A stretch of DNA of 64,000 nt from Phycisphaerae bacterium (GTDB lineage: Bacteria > Chloroflexota > Anaerolineae > 4572-78 > J111): contig JANQQF010000070.1 of NCBI GenBank assembly GCA_028285035.1, forward strand, positions 135,011 to 199,010, read 5' to 3'. A model generated the notes under the pieces. That model was not told the origin of the DNA and searched no databases. It saw only the letters and a program-made list of their open reading frames with translations. This document shows, piece after piece, positions 18,502-27,005 of this stretch. The number at the start of each line of letters is the position of its first letter. The stretch's first letter is position 1. The translations under genes were made by a program, and so were the position numbers.

Positions 18502-19632
18502 ATGACTTTTACACTTCTACAAGTGGCATTCATCCTGCTCTGGCCCTTAGTGGCACTGGAGTTAGCGAGACGAAATCGAATTTTGGGGCTAATTAGCCCC
18601 GTTTTTTTGGCCTACATCGGTGGCATGATTGTCGCCCATCAACCCTTTCTCTCCGTCAATCAAGATGTATCCACCCAAATTGCTCAGGCAACGATTCCCT
18701 TGGCCATCCCACTCCTCCTATTTGCCACCAACTTCTCCAGTTGGCTGACCCACGCTCGCCCGGCGGCCCTCTCCTTTGGCCTCGCTATCGTCAGCATCAT
18801 GACCATCACCATAGCCACGGCCCCTTTCTTTGCTGATCAAATCGAGGAATCGTGGAAGATTGCGGGGATGCTTGTTGGCATTTACACCGGTGGCACCCCA
18901 AATATGGCCAGTATCGGGGCGGCTTTGCAAGTCAATAATGAGACCTATCTTCTTGTCCAAGCGGCCCAGATTCTAGCCGTTGGTGTCTACATGATCTTTA
19001 TGATCAGCGGAGCCGCCCAACATCTCCTCCTCCTCTTTCTGCCAGCCTTCAAAGCCAGCGATAATGATTTGGCCTTAGGTGAACCAAATTTAGAGTTAAA
19101 CATTTCTGCCCTCCCGTTTCGAGATATGGGGCTTGGCTTCGTTGCCAGTATCATCATCGTCGCGATCAGTCTGGGCATTTCCCTCTTATTCACTGGGGGA
19201 ATGAACGTCATTATCATTCTACTTTCGGTCACCTCTTTGGGCATTGGTGGCTCCTTCATCCCTGCCATTCGCGGCCTACAAGGCAGTTACGCGCTCGGCG
19301 ACTACTTCATTTTGATGTTCTGTGTCTCCATCGGCACCCTAATCCGCATCGATGCCTTTCTTGGAGCCGACTTAACACTGCTTTACTACTGCCTCATTGT
19401 GCAAACCGGAGCAATTGTGTTGCATTACATTCTGGCCTACTTTTTCAAAATCGATACCGACACTGTCATCATCACCTCTGCGGCTGGGGTCTTCGGTCCC
19501 GCCTTCATTGGAATGGTAGCCAATGCCTTGAACAATCGCCGCGTGATTCTTTCCGGCCTCACCACCGGCCTTGTTGGCTTTGCCGTCGGCAACTATTTGG
19601 GCTTGGTTGTCGCCTACTTACTCCAACCGTAA
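18502..19632 (+). CDS. DUF819-family membrane protein
   Basis: 376 residues with about ten to eleven hydrophobic helices. The conserved features of DUF819 (YjcL-like) proteins are visible: LISPVFLAYIGGMI, ATIPLAIPLLLF, and the internal GIYTGGTPNMASIGAAL, matched later by TSAAGVFGPAFIGMVANALN. The two inverted GG-x-N/P segments suggest a transporter fold related to anion or amino-acid permeases, but no substrate is established. No clear ribosome-binding site is present before either the ATG at 18502 or a TTG at 18484, so the start is uncertain. It sits alone between nnrE and the ICL/PEP-mutase gene, all on the plus strand. Confidence 0.82.
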   Translation: MTFTLLQVAFILLWPLVALELARRNRILGLISPVFLAYIGGMIVAHQPFLSVNQDVSTQIAQATIPLAIPLLLFATNFSSWLTHARPAALSFGLAIVSIMTITIATAPFFADQIEESWKIAGMLVGIYTGGTPNMASIGAALQVNNETYLLVQAAQILAVGVYMIFMISGAAQHLLLLFLPAFKASDNDLALGEPNLELNISALPFRDMGLGFVASIIIVAISLGISLLFTGGMNVIIILLSVTSLGIGGSFIPAIRGLQGSYALGDYFILMFCVSIGTLIRIDAFLGADLTLLYYCLIVQTGAIVLHYILAYFFKIDTDTVIITSAAGVFGPAFIGMVANALNNRRVILSGLTTGLVGFAVGNYLGLVVAYLLQP

Positions 19633-19713
19633 TTGGTCTGGGTCATCATACAAAAATGGCTCTTGTTTCAAGTTAGATATTGGTTTAGGCTATCCTCAGA
19701 AGATAAAAAGATA

Positions 19714-19796
19714 AAACACAGAGGGCATAAAGTCAGCTCAAAGTTCTCCAAACTTTCTCTGTGATCCTTGTGAATCCTTTGAGTTCTTTGTGTTAA
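19714..19796. repeat. Interspersed CACAGAG/CTTTGTG-type repeat
   Basis: The stretch runs ACACAGAGGGC, then CTTTCTCTGTGATCCTTGTG and CTTTGAGTTCTTTGTGTT. This is the degenerate CTTTGTG-word repeat found between genes of many environmental bacteria. It fills most of the 197-base gap before the ICL/PEP-mutase gene and has no coding capacity. Confidence 0.5.
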
Positions 19797-19829
19797 ATCT
19801 TTACAGCCACGTTACAAAAGGAGTTGTCT

Positions 19830-20681
19830 ATGAACAAGTCAGCCCAAATTCAAAAAGCAGAGCGGTTTCTAGCCTTACATCACGAGCCAAAATTGTTGGT
19901 TTTGCCCAATGTGTGGGATGCAGCAGGGGCACGACTCCTTGAGTCGCTTGGCTACCCTGCCGTCGCCACCGCCAGTGCCTCCGTCGCCTACTCACTAGGT
20001 TACGATGATGGACAGCAAATCACCTTTGCGGCAATGGTTGAGGCTATTCGACGTGTGGCTTCAATGGTGGATGTGCCCGTCACGGCTGATATTGAGAGTG
20101 GGTTTGCAGAGAGTCCAGAAGATGTGGCCAAAAATATGCGCGAGGTGCTGAAAGCCGGAGCCGTCGGCATCAATCTTGAAGACAGCAATATAGCAGCGAA
20201 GGAATTATATTCGACCGACTTTCAGTGTGAACGGATCAAAGCAGTCCGGGCAATGGCCGACGAGGAGGGTATTCCATTGGTCATTAATGCTCGGACTGAC
20301 GTTTTTATCCGCAATTCAGGCGGCTCACCGGAAGCCAATCTAGCCGAGGCCATCGATCGCCTCAACGCCTACTTGGCCGCTGGGGCCAACTGCCTTTACC
20401 CCATCGTTTTAGGTGACCTAGATGCGCTCAAAGAGATCTATTCCGCCACCCAAGCCCCAATCAACGTTTACGCCGGACGAACCAATGCCACGATGCACGA
20501 ACTCGAAGCGGCTGGCATGAGTCGCGTCAGTTTAGGACCAGGGATGATGCAAGCTACCCTCGCTACGATGAAACAAATCGCTCAAGCCCTGCAAAACTAC
20601 GAATCCTTCGACGTTTTCACCTCACAGGCAATGTCCTCTAGTGAGATTAAGGATTTTGTCTCAAATGAGAAGATGGTCTGA
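19830..20681 (+). CDS. Isocitrate lyase/PEP mutase superfamily enzyme
   Basis: A 283-residue TIM-barrel enzyme. Motifs are VLPNVWDAAGARLLESLGYP, TASASVAYSLGYDDGQ, the metal site VTADIESGF, GAVGINLEDS, and INARTDVF, typical of the PEP phosphonomutase/oxaloacetate decarboxylase-like branch. The isocitrate lyase KKCGH active-site loop is absent, as is the DxCEK loop of true PEP mutases, so the reaction is probably C-C or P-C chemistry on a small 2-oxoacid, not specified further. The ATG follows AAGGAG by six bases; a TTG six bases upstream lies against that site. It converges on hpaD and is not part of that operon. Confidence 0.85.
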   Translation: MNKSAQIQKAERFLALHHEPKLLVLPNVWDAAGARLLESLGYPAVATASASVAYSLGYDDGQQITFAAMVEAIRRVASMVDVPVTADIESGFAESPEDVAKNMREVLKAGAVGINLEDSNIAAKELYSTDFQCERIKAVRAMADEEGIPLVINARTDVFIRNSGGSPEANLAEAIDRLNAYLAAGANCLYPIVLGDLDALKEIYSATQAPINVYAGRTNATMHELEAAGMSRVSLGPGMMQATLATMKQIAQALQNYESFDVFTSQAMSSSEIKDFVSNEKMV

Positions 20682-20769
20682 GAAATAAATTAGGCCCCTT
20701 CGCATTTTCGTAGAATGTGTAAGGTAGAGATATTTCGTTAAATCTTGACTTTTATGTAGTTCTAATAAA

Positions 20770-20800
20770 CACACCCACTCAAATATTATGAGCGGGTGTG
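20770..20800 (-). terminator. Terminator at the end of the HpaD operon
   Basis: CACACCCACTC and GAGCGGGTGTG form an eleven-base stem with one mismatch around an A/T loop. Read on the minus strand the hairpin is followed by TTTATTAG, 35 bases downstream of the hpaD stop. Confidence 0.6.
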
Positions 20801-20834
20801 AAATATTAGGATAAATCTATAGGACAATTTTTGC

Positions 20835-21830
20835 TTAATCCGGGGCAATAATTGGGGCTGCTTCCAGCGTGGTGGGGAGCGGCTCTACCTTTTCAAAAGG
20901 TGCCCCGTGCTCAAACCAGCTACGTGGCGCTGGATGCCCCCACAAGGTTTGACGTTTGGGGTCTTTCAAATCCCAAATACGAGCGGGGTGGTCCGGATCA
21001 ACTGTCATATAGTCGCTGGAGAACAACTCAACACGATGTCCATCACGATCCAAAATGTACAAGAAAAAGGCGTTAGAGATACCGTGGCGACCAGGCCCTC
21101 GCTCAAAGGCTTCAATATAGTCTGAACTGGCCAGTCTATCACAGAAGTCGATGATTTCAGTTGAGGTTGAGATATACACCCCAAGATGATGCAGGCGAGG
21201 GCCAGTGCCGTTGGTAAAGGCGATGTCGTGTACCCCACCTCGGCGATGCATCCACGCCGCCCACATATTTGAATTTTCATCAGTAATGTCAGCGACAGTA
21301 ATTTCGGTTAGACGAAAGCCCAACTCGCTCACATAAAAGCTACTGTATTCATCTACATCGCGAGCAAAGAGATTGACGTGATCGATGCGCTGAATACGGG
21401 CACCGCTGTAGCGATGGTATTGCTGCAACAAATCTTCAACGTGGTCCATCTTATGATACAGTTCAAGTGGCACGCCAAACGGATCGGTTACGTGCAACGT
21501 ACGCCCTTGGGCGTGTTTCTCCACCCAAGCTGTGGGCAAGCCTTTGCCCGAAAAATAGGCTTCAGCTTTGTCCAAATCCTCTTCACTAGCAACTTTGAAA
21601 CCGATTCGTCGCACTGATGGATCATCAGACTTGACCAGCACCAATGAATGATGGTTGAACTCCTCCATCCCACGCAGATATAATGTATCGCCGAGATCCT
21701 CCTCACAATGGTAGCCCAACATATTCATATAGAAATCGCGAGCATATCCCATATCGGTCATCCCCCACTCCACGTGGCTCACCCGCACGATATTAAATGG
21801 GGGGGTAAAGGTTGGTTTTGGAATTGGCAT
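20835..21830 (-). CDS. hpaD: 3,4-dihydroxyphenylacetate 2,3-dioxygenase-like extradiol dioxygenase
   Basis: A 331-residue two-domain VOC-fold dioxygenase that opens homoprotocatechuate (or a related catechol) next to the hydroxyls, using Fe(II) or Mn(II). Metal ligands in the C-terminal domain are His151 in RIDHVNLF, His214/215 in RLHHLGV and Glu268 in DGHRVELFSSDY. The C-terminal DLKDPKRQTLWGHPAPRSWF is characteristic of the HPC-dioxygenase (MndD-like) subgroup. AAAGGAGACATTT precedes the ATG. It lies 87 bases downstream of the aldehyde dehydrogenase that would act on its product, which supports the assignment. A related catechol substrate cannot be excluded. Confidence 0.87.
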   Translation of the reverse strand: MPIPKPTFTPPFNIVRVSHVEWGMTDMGYARDFYMNMLGYHCEEDLGDTLYLRGMEEFNHHSLVLVKSDDPSVRRIGFKVASEEDLDKAEAYFSGKGLPTAWVEKHAQGRTLHVTDPFGVPLELYHKMDHVEDLLQQYHRYSGARIQRIDHVNLFARDVDEYSSFYVSELGFRLTEITVADITDENSNMWAAWMHRRGGVHDIAFTNGTGPRLHHLGVYISTSTEIIDFCDRLASSDYIEAFERGPGRHGISNAFFLYILDRDGHRVELFSSDYMTVDPDHPARIWDLKDPKRQTLWGHPAPRSWFEHGAPFEKVEPLPTTLEAAPIIAPD

Positions 21831-21851
21831 AAATGTCTCCTTTCAGTCGAC

Positions 21852-21920
21852 AGTGATTAGTGTTTAGTGGTTGGTGATTAGTCGGTTATCTAATCACTCA
21901 TCACTACCCACTAACCACTA
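21852..21920. repeat. Inverted pair of TAGTGATTAGTG-type degenerate repeats
   Basis: AGTGATTAGTGTTTAGTGGTTG-like sequence (21852-21882) faces its near reverse complement (21892-21920), giving a long imperfect hairpin in the hpaE-hpaD gap that reaches into the hpaE stop codon. Related single-orientation copies occur at 23547-23575 and 61327-61350. Confidence 0.6.
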
Positions 21921-23459
21921 TGATTTTCCTAATTTCATAATCGGGTGATCGCCAAGGGCAATCGCAATATTTTTGGTTTCCATATAAAAATCAAAGCTGT
22001 AATCGCCACCATCACGGCCAATGCCACTGCTCTTCATGCCGCCAAATGGCGTGGGCAGGTGACGGACATTTTGGGAGTTGACCCAGATCATACCAGCCTC
22101 AAGACCGTGAGCGAAGCGATGGGCGCGAGTGACATCTTTGGTCCAAATATAGCCAGTTAGGCCGTATTGCACATCATTGGCCACGGACAACGCTTCCTCT
22201 TCAGTATCAAAGGGGATGGCCGTCAGGAAGGGGCCAAAGACCTCTTCTTGGGCGATACGCATATCGGTGGTAGCGTCGGTGAAGAGCGTGGCTGAGACAA
22301 AATTACCGTTGCTCAGGCCATTCTCGGTTAGACGGTCGCCACCCGCCGCCAGAGTTGCACCATCGGCTTTACCTGTTTCCACATAGCTCATCACCTTTTC
22401 CAAGTGACCGGTGTGGATTAATGGGCCGATTTCAGTAGCGGGATCAAAGGGATCACCCACCTTCACATTCTTGGCCCGCTCAGCCAGCTTGGCCACAAAC
22501 TCATCATAAATCGGACGCTCAACCAACACCCGACTGCTTGAAGTACAACGCTCCCCATTCAGGCTGTAAATCATAAAGACCACGGCATCTAAAGCACGAT
22601 CTAAATCCGCATCGGCAAACACAACGACGGGATTTTTTCCACCCAGTTCAAAGTGCACTCGCTTGAGGGTATTCGCACCCTGTCGCATAATATGACTGCC
22701 CGTAATCGATTCGCCGACAAAGGCAATCGCTTTAATATAAGGATGCTCAGTCAGGGCTTTACCCGCCGACTCTCCAAAGCCATTCACTGTGTTCAAAACT
22801 CCGGGGGGCACCCCAGCCTCGTGGATGATTTCGGCCAAGCGCATGGCAGTCACTGGACTCAATTCGGCGGGTTTATGCACCACTGTGCATCCCGCTGCCA
22901 ACGCAGGCGCGATTTTCCAGGTACTGAGCATAAACGGCGTATTCCAGGGGGTGATGACCCCAACGGGACCAATCGGCTGGCGAAGGGTGTAGTTGAGGTG
23001 TTGCTCAGTAGGTAGCGACAAACCATCTCTGGCCCCTTCGACTCGATCGGCAAAGAAACGGAAGTTGGCCGCACCACGGACCGCTGCTTTGGCCATAAAG
23101 CGAATAGTCTGCCCGGTGTCAAGCACCTCAAGCAACGACAACTCCTCAGCATGTTCTTCGATAAGATCAGCCACATTGTGCAGCACTTTGGCTCGCTGTT
23201 TGGCTGGCATATCACGCCACGCCGGAAAGGCATCCATCGCCGCCTCCGAAGCACGGGCCACATCGGCTTCACCCCCCTTCGCCACCTGGCAAATCGATGA
23301 ATTATCAATCGGGGTAGTATTCTCAAAAGTCTCACCAGAGAGCGAATCCATGAGTTCCCCGTTGATCAGATGTTTCACCCCACGTTCGGCAATCGCAGCC
23401 CGCAAATTTTCGGCTTTGGCTCGGTTTGCCTCAGCTTTTGCCATTTCTGTCACTGACAT
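21918..23459 (-). CDS. hpaE: 5-carboxymethyl-2-hydroxymuconate semialdehyde dehydrogenase
   Basis: A 513-residue NAD-dependent aldehyde dehydrogenase. The NAD-site motif VGVITPWNTPFMLSTWKIAP, general base FELGGKNPVVVFADADLD and nucleophile region YSLNGERCTSSSRVLVE are present; the last is the form typical of HpaE enzymes rather than general ALDHs. It would oxidise the ring-cleavage semialdehyde made by HpaD. The start is the ATG at 23459, four bases after AAGGAGGT; a TTG directly before it is less likely. A putative P-loop ATPase lies upstream on the same strand after 119 bases of repeat-rich DNA. Exact substrate is inferred from the neighbouring dioxygenase. Confidence 0.86.
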   Translation of the reverse strand: MSVTEMAKAEANRAKAENLRAAIAERGVKHLINGELMDSLSGETFENTTPIDNSSICQVAKGGEADVARASEAAMDAFPAWRDMPAKQRAKVLHNVADLIEEHAEELSLLEVLDTGQTIRFMAKAAVRGAANFRFFADRVEGARDGLSLPTEQHLNYTLRQPIGPVGVITPWNTPFMLSTWKIAPALAAGCTVVHKPAELSPVTAMRLAEIIHEAGVPPGVLNTVNGFGESAGKALTEHPYIKAIAFVGESITGSHIMRQGANTLKRVHFELGGKNPVVVFADADLDRALDAVVFMIYSLNGERCTSSSRVLVERPIYDEFVAKLAERAKNVKVGDPFDPATEIGPLIHTGHLEKVMSYVETGKADGATLAAGGDRLTENGLSNGNFVSATLFTDATTDMRIAQEEVFGPFLTAIPFDTEEEALSVANDVQYGLTGYIWTKDVTRAHRFAHGLEAGMIWVNSQNVRHLPTPFGGMKSSGIGRDGGDYSFDFYMETKNIAIALGDHPIMKLGKS

Positions 23460-23472
23460 CAATACCTCCTTA

Positions 23473-23575
23473 AGTAGAGTTTGTTGTGTTTATAGAGTTC
23501 TTAAGGGTTTGTAGAGTGGGCTAGTTTCTGGATCACAAATTTTTTACTAATCACTAGACACTACTCACTAATCAC
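23473..23575. repeat. Repeat-rich gap upstream of hpaE
   Basis: Contains both dispersed word families seen elsewhere in the window: TAGAGTTTGTTG/TATAGAGTTC (23473-23519) and CTAATCACTAGACACTACTC (23547-23575). No gene is supported. Confidence 0.5.
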
Positions 23576-23578
23576 TAT

Positions 23579-24478
23579 CTACACCACATACCACCGAGCA
23601 ATTTCCTCATCGAGCACAGTCGGGTCAGGATATTGCTGCTCCACGGTGGTAAGGTGGGTTTTTACATGAGCGGGGGTTGGAATCAACTCGCCCTGATGCA
23701 CGTTTAAATCATACGCAGATAAATTTTTGGTATCCAACATCATATCCAAATGCAGTGTTTGATGCTGCCGATGCTTGAGTAAGGCTTCATAAACACCTTG
23801 ATAAATCGCAGGGTCATAGGTCAATTGCTCAGGATTTGGCACGGCATCTGCCAGCCCGAAAGCCACAGCCACACGATACACCTCTAGCCAAAGCCCTCGC
23901 AAGACCTCTGGAATAGCATCGGCCTTTTCTCGCTCATGCTGCGGATTTGCACTGCTGGCCTCACGTCGTCCTTCAATCATCCGCCGGATTTTACGAGAAG
24001 GCACCGGGATCAGAACCTCCGTGGCCTCTGAGCTGAGTAGTGGCTCCAATGAGTCACTGTTTGTCTGGGCCAATTCCATCCAACGGTTCCCAATCAGCGG
24101 CACCTCACCAACAAGCAAGCAATTAGGATGAGGGTGCGTCATATGCCACTGCGCGACCGCCTCACGGCCCCACAAACCGACCGCTTTACGCACTACACCT
24201 GAGGTCACCCCATCGATTTCGGGGTAATGTTGAAGCACGTGAGCATCAGTCTCGAAGGGCTGTCGAGCTACGTCCCACTGCAACAGATAGACCTCACGCC
24301 CAACATCTACAGCCATCATCGTCAGTTGTTGTAGCAACAGGCTCTTCCCTACGCCAGGTAATCCGGCAAAAAAGATAGCCCTTTTGTTAGTAGTAACACC
24401 CTGAAACGTTGAGTAAAGTGTAGAGTCGGTTGGTATAATGATATTATCTTTTAGTTTTGAAATTGATTTTTTACGCAA
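23579..24478 (-). CDS. P-loop ATPase/kinase of unknown function
   Basis: A 299-residue protein not recognised as a named family. A clear Walker A motif lies at residues 39-46 (GLPGVGKS) after a hydrophobic strand (RAIFFA), followed by VYLLQWDVARQPFE and a strand CLLVGEVPLIGNRWMEL that could supply Walker B-like acidic residues. The rest is mostly alpha-helical with an ending PDPTVLDEEIARWYVV. No membrane segment. The layout resembles nucleoside/adenylate-kinase-like enzymes or AAA-type loaders. The start is a TTG preceded by AGGAGAGGG. It sits between hpaE and a beta-helix surface protein within the catabolic cluster, so a link to aromatic metabolism is possible but unproven. Confidence 0.7.
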   Translation of the reverse strand: MRKKSISKLKDNIIIPTDSTLYSTFQGVTTNKRAIFFAGLPGVGKSLLLQQLTMMAVDVGREVYLLQWDVARQPFETDAHVLQHYPEIDGVTSGVVRKAVGLWGREAVAQWHMTHPHPNCLLVGEVPLIGNRWMELAQTNSDSLEPLLSSEATEVLIPVPSRKIRRMIEGRREASSANPQHEREKADAIPEVLRGLWLEVYRVAVAFGLADAVPNPEQLTYDPAIYQGVYEALLKHRQHQTLHLDMMLDTKNLSAYDLNVHQGELIPTPAHVKTHLTTVEQQYPDPTVLDEEIARWYVV

Positions 24479-24497
24479 TTCCCTCTCCTATACAATG

Positions 24498-26258
24498 CTA
24501 GGATGGCTTTAAAATCGAGGGGAGATAGGTAATGCTAACTTTGCACTCACACGCACCAATATCACAAACAGCGATAGTATCATCATTCCCATCCTGAGGA
24601 CGACTCTCGCCACGTTGATCGATTACCTCACAAGCATGACTGCCACTACCAGGGGTAAGAGGGCTTCCGCTATCTAACGCAGGACTCCCAATCAATAATC
24701 CATGTGTTGGGATAGATATTAGACCTTGGTTTACACGTAGTTCGGACAATAAGGGGTTTTGATTGGTAATCGTATTTGTAATGGTCCCTAGAAGGGTACA
24801 ATCCGTATCATCACCAATCAAATTGTAGTCTTCTGAAGTTAGCTCACCAAGACAATCAGGTCCTACTGGGGCAGTATTTTGAGCAACAATCGTATTTTTA
24901 AAGAGAAGTATTGCAGATCCGACAAATATTCCACCAGCTTCTGTTAAGGCTTCGTTATAAGCAATTGTCATATTATTAAGAGCAATCGTTCCATTTCGTT
25001 GATATATCCCAGCACCATTTTCTGCAACATTGCCGCTTACGGTTGAGTTACTGAATGTAATCTGGCTACGAGCCGTAATATAAGCCCCTCCCCCCCAAAC
25101 CGACTTATTACCACTTATCAGACTATTTTTCGCCTCAAAAACAGGTTCCAGCCCACCGACAACAAGTCCACCACCAAGTTCAGTAGCAACATTGCCACGA
25201 ATGATTGTTTGATCGAGCATAACCCTCCCACCATCACTAGACAAGCCACCAGCCGTTCTAGTAGCGATGTTATTCTCAATCAAAGTATCATGTATCTGCA
25301 CGTTACTTGGGTGAGCGAATGACGAAATCTTTTCAAATACGCCACCACCATCAAGCGCAGTGTTATTCGTGATACTGCTACTCGTAATAATTAATGTTGG
25401 GTTACCACTATTGTATACGCCACCCCCAAACGTTGAGGCAACATTGGAATAAACATGTGAGTGAGTCATCGTTAGAATGGTCGGGACAGTAACAAGCGAA
25501 CTTTGATTTCTGATACCCCCCCCAAAGCTACCAGTATTGCTGTATATACTGCTATTAATGATTGTCATTAGACCAAAGTTAGTAACATTACCTTGGTTTT
25601 TTCGAATAATAGATTTGGTGATTACAGCTCGATACTGCCATTCATTCTCGATTGAAACGCCATCATTCTTTTCAATAAGACTATTTTCAATATACAAATA
25701 GTTATTATTGGTAATGATATCATCACCAATATTTTCAGTGATGATACTATTTGTCACAGTTAAGACACCATTATTGAGTAACGCTGCTCCAGATGGGGCT
25801 GTATTACTTATCATGATGGTATTACTCAAAATTAGGGTACCATCATTAATAATTCCCCCGCCGATGGTTGAGCCGTTGTCAGCATTTGTAATTTTTATGT
25901 TCAAAAACGTAATTTTATTAGCAATATCTGCACTATTTCTTACAATCGGTCCAGATCCCCCCCCATCAATAACAGTATTTTCTGGGTCATCTCCCTGAAG
26001 CACAAAGTTGCGATCAATATTTATGGTAAACTTCTCAAAATATGTTCCGTTAGGCAATAAAATCAAGTCGCAAGACACATCATTAACAGCATCTTGAATT
26101 GTTCCATGAGACATACCAACAGTACACGTGCTCGCCGAGGCAGGTAGCACAAGCCACAATACTAGCGCATTGAATATAAATGGTAAAATAATTTTCAGTT
26201 TGCTTTGAGTAGAGAACTTAACAGACTTCCTACCGTACAAGTAGCAATTCTTCATCAT
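24498..26258 (-). CDS. Secreted parallel beta-helix protein (choice-of-anchor-Q type)
   Basis: 586 residues. After a basic start come a hydrophobic signal segment (about 24-43, LPFIFNALVLWLVLPASAST), a PbH1-type right-handed beta-helix with many N-N-T/S-A-x-x-G-G-G-I/V turns (for example GGGIINDG, GGGVYNSG, GAGIYQRNG), and a C-terminal region NPLLSELRVNQGLISIPTHG/ALDSGSPLTPG/CDIGACE, which is the choice-of-anchor-Q pattern of surface-exposed proteins. It ends SITYLPSILKPS, resembling the I-F-L-P-x-x-x-K tail of the three large secreted proteins at 43-55 kb. Role is probably adhesive or structural. GAGGAG precedes the ATG by five bases. It appears inserted in the catabolic cluster. Confidence 0.82.
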   Translation of the reverse strand: MMKNCYLYGRKSVKFSTQSKLKIILPFIFNALVLWLVLPASASTCTVGMSHGTIQDAVNDVSCDLILLPNGTYFEKFTINIDRNFVLQGDDPENTVIDGGGSGPIVRNSADIANKITFLNIKITNADNGSTIGGGIINDGTLILSNTIMISNTAPSGAALLNNGVLTVTNSIITENIGDDIITNNNYLYIENSLIEKNDGVSIENEWQYRAVITKSIIRKNQGNVTNFGLMTIINSSIYSNTGSFGGGIRNQSSLVTVPTILTMTHSHVYSNVASTFGGGVYNSGNPTLIITSSSITNNTALDGGGVFEKISSFAHPSNVQIHDTLIENNIATRTAGGLSSDGGRVMLDQTIIRGNVATELGGGLVVGGLEPVFEAKNSLISGNKSVWGGGAYITARSQITFSNSTVSGNVAENGAGIYQRNGTIALNNMTIAYNEALTEAGGIFVGSAILLFKNTIVAQNTAPVGPDCLGELTSEDYNLIGDDTDCTLLGTITNTITNQNPLLSELRVNQGLISIPTHGLLIGSPALDSGSPLTPGSGSHACEVIDQRGESRPQDGNDDTIAVCDIGACECKVSITYLPSILKPS

Positions 26259-26297
26259 TTAATCTCCTCAAATAGTACAGATTACGATAACTTGGAA

Positions 26298-26885
26298 TTA
26301 CGCTTCCCCTTTAATCATCAACCGTAACGACACCAGCAAGCCTCGCGCCATACTTGCGCCCGCTGTCGTGTAAAATCGAGTGTCTTGCCAGCGGGTCAGC
26401 ATCTCCAAATACTCTGCCGTCGAATAATCAAACCAAACACTCACGGTATCCATTCCAAATGGCGTGAAGGCCCACATTTTGTCAGCGTCTCGAAACACGC
26501 GATCATTGAGCGAATGGGCCTCCTTACGCGTATCGTGCCCATCAATGATGTCGGTCACCTGCTCAATCAAACCGACTTCATACCCACAATCACCCAAAAT
26601 TTCACGGGCAATGCGTACACCCTCAACCTCGTGCTGCCGTCGTAGCTCTGGGTAGCGCATATGTGGCCCAAACGCATAAAGCACTTTGTCATCCGGCACC
26701 GTACTCCAGCCTGTATCGTGCAGCAAAATTGCGGGTAAGACCACCTTGGCCGCTGCCTCTGGCTCCAAATGAAGCAACTGTTGAGCAAATTTGTAGCAGT
26801 AGAAAGTGTGAACATCGTTGCTGCGTGTTTGGAGAAAGGCTTGGGCTTGTGACCAAATGGGTTGGTGTTCAGGGTTGACAATCAT
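26298..26885 (-). CDS. HD-domain phosphohydrolase-like protein
   Basis: 195 residues. HD-superfamily metal residues are visible: a first histidine in SNDVHTFYCYKFAQQL, the His-Asp doublet in LLHDTGWS, and the later acidic positions in IIDGHDTRKEA and FRDADKMWAF. Such proteins hydrolyse phosphate esters of nucleotides or sugars. The LHDTGW-IDGHDTR arrangement fits the YedJ/YfbR-like branch. An upstream ATG at 26948 would add a run read from intergenic repeat-like DNA (EPRPYGCVTTQR), so the ATG at 26885 is preferred. It lies downstream of the ThDP-enzyme gene on the same strand. Confidence 0.75.
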   Translation of the reverse strand: MIVNPEHQPIWSQAQAFLQTRSNDVHTFYCYKFAQQLLHLEPEAAAKVVLPAILLHDTGWSTVPDDKVLYAFGPHMRYPELRRQHEVEGVRIAREILGDCGYEVGLIEQVTDIIDGHDTRKEAHSLNDRVFRDADKMWAFTPFGMDTVSVWFDYSTAEYLEMLTRWQDTRFYTTAGASMARGLLVSLRLMIKGEA

Positions 26886-26904
26886 CAAATTTTTTCCGCT
26901 CGTG

Positions 26905-26999
26905 ACAATGCGCTGCGTTGTCACACATCCGTAGGGACGTGGCTCCAACGCAGCGTATTGGAGCCAGGAATCGAGATTGGAAATCTCGACTACAAGAAC
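26905..26999. repeat. Dense cluster of short inverted repeats
   Basis: Several hairpins lie end to end between the ThDP-enzyme and HD genes: GACAATGCGCTGCGTTGTC, CGTGGCTCC/GGAGCCAG and CGAGATTGGAAATCTCG. This looks like a non-coding interspersed repeat block; it could also form the transcript end of the ThDP-enzyme gene. Confidence 0.5.
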
Positions 27000-27005
27000 T
27001 AAAAC

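Noticed and set aside
26886..26948. N-terminal extension of the HD-domain gene from an ATG at 26948
   Set aside because: The extra residues are translated from the hairpin-rich intergenic repeat and the fold starts after the internal ATG.
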